Shown here piece by piece: positions 32,099 to 34,911 of a stretch of 34,911 bases of DNA (positions are counted from its first letter, which is position 1; each line of letters opens with the position of its first letter). A program made the position numbers and the translations under genes. A model generated the notes under the pieces. The model was not told the DNA's origin. It saw only the letters and a program-made list of their open reading frames with translations, and ran no database searches. Origin of the DNA: a virus; IMG/VR virus record IMGVR_UViG_3300032241_000833, positions 1 through 34,911 of that record; one strand, 5' to 3'.

Positions 32099-34911
32099 AC
32101 GATGTAATTGCTGTGCGTAACACTTGGATACTCATGTTTGTTGGAACATAGTTAGGAGTGAAAACTAAATTAATTAAACCACCATTGTAAACTGCATCAG
32201 TGTTACCTAAATTACCTGGTTGATTAGATATCAAACCGTACTCTGATATGTACGCACCATTAGTTTGTGCACTACCGTCATACGCAACCATAATTTCAGA
32301 CACTTGGAATAAGTTAGGAACATACCCTGAATCGATAATTTGTACAAGATATTTTGCTGTTCTAAAAGCACCGGCGTTCCATGTATCGATTGTAATTTGA
32401 CTGTTTGAGGCAATACCAGTTGTGCTTGTAGAAGCAATTTGATTGTTTACAATCTGAACTGTAACACCCTTAACTGTAGCACCCGAAGTAATACTTCCAC
32501 CTGCACCAATACCACCGCCGACTACAAGGGCGCCTGAATTTGTTGTGCCATTATTAACGTAACTTGAACCGATCTTAACCTGACCATTATTAACTAATAA
32601 TGCCCATTGGTTTGCCGCCTGTGCACCCCCAACAATATTCGGAGCATCTTCGATGAATAAAGTAGCGATATCTTTCCAAGTTGGGTTCAAACTACCAACT
32701 AAATTTGGTTTGTTGATACTATGGATTACTGCGGTACCTGCATTTAGACCAACTGATGTTAAATCTGTGTATGTACTTGTTGATAATTGTAATCCAGGAC
32801 CATTTACAGTCCATTTATTAGCCTGTATATCACCGACTCTCTTAACACTTCCGCCTACATACAATCCACCGCCAATGCCAACTCCGCCCCAAACTTCTAA
32901 AGATCCAGATCCTGTTGTACTATTAACTGTTGTAGTTGATACAATATGAGTATTTCCGCCAATCCATGTATCTAACCCAATACCGACTCCGCCGGCAACA
33001 GTTAAGTCACCAAATGCTGTTCCAGTAGATTGCGATCCGCTATTAATACTTGCTGTATCAATATTAATTCTTGTAGCATTGATTGTTTGAGCAACACCTA
33101 ATCCGCCAGCAATTGTAACAGCACCGAGGCTTCGTGATGCGCTATCTTCTGTACCATAAACAGTTATATTGTTATCAACTGATAAATCAGTACCAATTCT
33201 TGCACTTTGTCCTAAGTCTAATATACCGGCAATAAAGACATCTTGAGCAATCCCGACACCGCCGTCGACAGTAAATGCACCGCCGGAACTTGTAAATGCG
33301 TTTGTAGTGTTTACAAATGTAACTTGGCCGCCGACATTTAAGTTACCGCCAATACCTGCACCGCCTTGTACAACCAACGCACCGCTATAAGTATTGCTTG
33401 ATTGTTGATTACTCCAAACATAAGCAGTTCCTGTGGTTACAAAAGTACCACCCATGTTTAAGTTACCGCCTAATCCTAAACCTCCGTCAATAACAACAGC
33501 ACCTGTTGTTGTACTTGTTGATTGTGTTAAGTTAGTAAAGTGGAAACTTAATGTAAAGACACCACCAATTGTCCCGTTAACTGTTCCTGTTGTAAGAACT
33601 TGAGACCCATTAACGTATGCGGCCTGTTGTGCATAAATGTATTTTGCACCTAACCCACCATTTGGAATATAAACGGTATTGCCTGTTGTGGTTGTTAGAT
33701 TGTAATTATACCCTAAGAATGTAGTATCTGTACTAAAATAACTTGTTGCGCCAACACTAATACCACCGTTGACTTGTAATGCACCTGTACCTATTGCGCT
33801 AGAAGGTGTACTATTGTGTAATATTAAGGAACCTGCTTCTAGAGTTGACCAAGAGCCAGTAGTAAACAGTTGAGTTACATCTACTTGTCCTAGTGCATCT
33901 GGTAATATACCGCTCTTTAAGAAGAAATGCTGGCTAGTATGATCGATACCAACTATGGCTCTGTAATCTGTTAGAGTATTAACAGAGTTTTGATAGTGAA
34001 TTAATAGCCCTTTATCATAGACATCGGGTACCTGTAACATTGCTCCGTCAATACCACCACCAATTTCGATAACTGGATCAACAATATATGTATTTGTACT
34101 ATCAACAACAACCTGCTTACCGGTACCTAATAGTAGTAAGTCACCACGAATAACGGTGTTACCATTAACTGTTAGATCTTTTCCAATACTAACACCACCA
34201 GCAACTACAACAGCATTAGTTGCCGTAGTACCTGTTGAACTAATTGTAGAGCCAATGATTAAATTTTGGCCAATACCAACACCACCTGTAACAACCAACG
34301 GTGCTACACTATATGATTGTGCAACTGAGGGGTCTGCTACAACAATGTCCTGAGCCCATAATGTGTTGCCAATACCAACACCGCCGTTAACAATCAGTGC
34401 CCCAGATTGTGTATTTGAAGCATCTACATTTGCGTTGAATAAGACTTGTCCGCCAAAATAACCAGTTCCGCTAACACCTAAGCCACCGCCGTTGGTAACT
34501 TGTAAACTATTTCCGGTATAATTTGTTAGATTGAATGTACCTGAGGTAAAGAAACCGTTTTGAGCATATAAATCTTGACCAACACCTAAACCGCCTTGTA
34601 GAGTTAAGGCACCAGTACTTGTACTTGTAGCATTAACAGTACCTAAGAAGGTACCAGTCGTCATACCTACAATACGACCACCAACATAAATGTTACCTGT
34701 AATGCCAGCACCGCCGCCATTTCTTAATTGTAAGGCACCAGTACTTGTACTAATTGCTTGCGTAGCAGTTAATAAAATTAACTCATTAGGGAATTGTTGT
34801 TGTCCATTATTAGCAGTAGCACGGGTTAAGATTTCACTGTTATTAATGTTATAGGTGCCGTAAAAATTACCGCCGCCATTACCGTAAATTCCATTGTTAA
34901 ACCCAATACCA
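32094..34911 (-). CDS. Giant repeat-built fibre / adhesin (5' end outside window)
   Basis: The reading frame is open to the right edge, giving 938 visible residues; the start lies beyond the window. An internal Met at 34664 is not a convincing start because the same repeat type continues upstream of it (GALQLRNGGGAGITGNIYVGG). About 15 GG-repeats are visible. One copy of the long module 'TYIVDPVIEIGGG ... DVYDKG ... IHYQNS ... GIDHTSQ' lies at about 33850-34170. It is homologous to the two copies in the fibre at 23276-29095. The last about 120 residues ('FRTAKYLVQIIDS', 'FQVSEIMVAYDGS', 'YISEYGLISN', 'INLVFTPNY') form a C-terminal beta domain I recall from fibre proteins of aquatic T4-like phages. 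Probably part of the same adhesion structure as its neighbours. Confidence 0.85.
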   Translation of the reverse strand, partial: GIGFNNGIYGNGGGNFYGTYNINNSEILTRATANNGQQQFPNELILLTATQAISTSTGALQLRNGGGAGITGNIYVGGRIVGMTTGTFLGTVNATSTSTGALTLQGGLGVGQDLYAQNGFFTSGTFNLTNYTGNSLQVTNGGGLGVSGTGYFGGQVLFNANVDASNTQSGALIVNGGVGIGNTLWAQDIVVADPSVAQSYSVAPLVVTGGVGIGQNLIIGSTISSTGTTATNAVVVAGGVSIGKDLTVNGNTVIRGDLLLLGTGKQVVVDSTNTYIVDPVIEIGGGIDGAMLQVPDVYDKGLLIHYQNSVNTLTDYRAIVGIDHTSQHFFLKSGILPDALGQVDVTQLFTTGSWSTLEAGSLILHNSTPSSAIGTGALQVNGGISVGATSYFSTDTTFLGYNYNLTTTTGNTVYIPNGGLGAKYIYAQQAAYVNGSQVLTTGTVNGTIGGVFTLSFHFTNLTQSTSTTTGAVVIDGGLGLGGNLNMGGTFVTTGTAYVWSNQQSSNTYSGALVVQGGAGIGGNLNVGGQVTFVNTTNAFTSSGGAFTVDGGVGIAQDVFIAGILDLGQSARIGTDLSVDNNITVYGTEDSASRSLGAVTIAGGLGVAQTINATRINIDTASINSGSQSTGTAFGDLTVAGGVGIGLDTWIGGNTHIVSTTTVNSTTGSGSLEVWGGVGIGGGLYVGGSVKRVGDIQANKWTVNGPGLQLSTSTYTDLTSVGLNAGTAVIHSINKPNLVGSLNPTWKDIATLFIEDAPNIVGGAQAANQWALLVNNGQVKIGSSYVNNGTTNSGALVVGGGIGAGGSITSGATVKGVTVQIVNNQIASTSTTGIASNSQITIDTWNAGAFRTAKYLVQIIDSGYVPNLFQVSEIMVAYDGSAQTNGAYISEYGLISNQPGNLGNTDAVYNGGLINLVFTPNYVPTNMSIQVLRTAITSS

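Noticed and set aside
34662-34664. ATG at 34664 as the start of the right-edge fibre
   Set aside because: The frame continues open upstream for 82 codons with the same repeat type, and no ribosome binding site is seen before the ATG.
23276-34911. CRISPR array or diversity-generating retroelement suggested by dense repeats
   Set aside because: Repeats are degenerate, in frame and protein-coding with irregular spacing. No reverse transcriptase, template/variable repeat pair or cas gene is in the window.

Overview
The window is a stretch of the late (virion) gene region of a tailed bacteriophage of the T4 type (contractile-tailed myovirus). The evidence is a set of recognisable T4 core proteins: large terminase gp17 (5' part only), small terminase gp16, head completion protein gp4, tail tube gp19, tail sheath gp18, neck proteins gp13 and gp14, sheath stabiliser gp15, and a gp1-type dNMP kinase. 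The AT-rich composition, the enlarged sheath and neck proteins, and the giant repeat-built fibres full of 'GALVVxGGVGIGGNL' units point to a phage of an aquatic (marine or freshwater) bacterium. No host-derived metabolic gene identifies the host. No tRNA, CRISPR array, integrase or insertion sequence was seen. Coding density is near complete and no gap exceeds about 100 bases.

Layout from left to right. 1-4040 (minus strand): the beginning of gp17, an unusual Met/Gly-rich protein, an unknown protein with an internal-protein-like N terminus, gp16, gp4 and a small conserved protein. 4043-9871 (minus): a baseplate/tail-tube-initiator-like protein, tail tube gp19 and a very large sheath gp18. 9974-10943: a plus-strand HNH-type protein that overlaps, tail to tail, the minus-strand dNMP kinase. 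10952-14853: gp13 on minus, diverging from a plus-strand operon gp14-gp15-Nudix hydrolase. 14854-16253 (minus): four small proteins, three of which look like paralogues. 16253 to the right edge (minus): four giant fibre/adhesin genes. The last gene translated (16253-23233) has collagen-like segments and a self-cleaving S74 chaperone at its end. The other three are built of a short glycine-rich repeat present about 38 times. The rightmost gene starts outside the window.

Together these genes cover DNA packaging (gp16/gp17), head completion and neck (gp4, gp13, gp14), tail (gp15, gp18, gp19, baseplate-like) and host recognition (fibres), plus two nucleotide-metabolism enzymes. Compared with T4, gp16 and gp17 are separated by two extra genes, and gp13 is on the strand opposite to gp14-gp15.

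The most interesting signal is regulatory. T4-late-promoter-like boxes (consensus TATAAATA, often CTAAATA here) precede many genes. In front of gp17, the baseplate-like gene and gp13 the box lies exactly five bases from the ATG, with no Shine-Dalgarno sequence. T4 late transcription starts about six bases past the box, so the transcript would start at the A of the start codon. Two of these genes sit directly behind a strong terminator, which leaves room only for a leaderless or nearly leaderless message. Two further genes (gp14 and the gene at 2123-2740) have a 7-base spacing. Several boxes are also built from the stop codon of the preceding gene.
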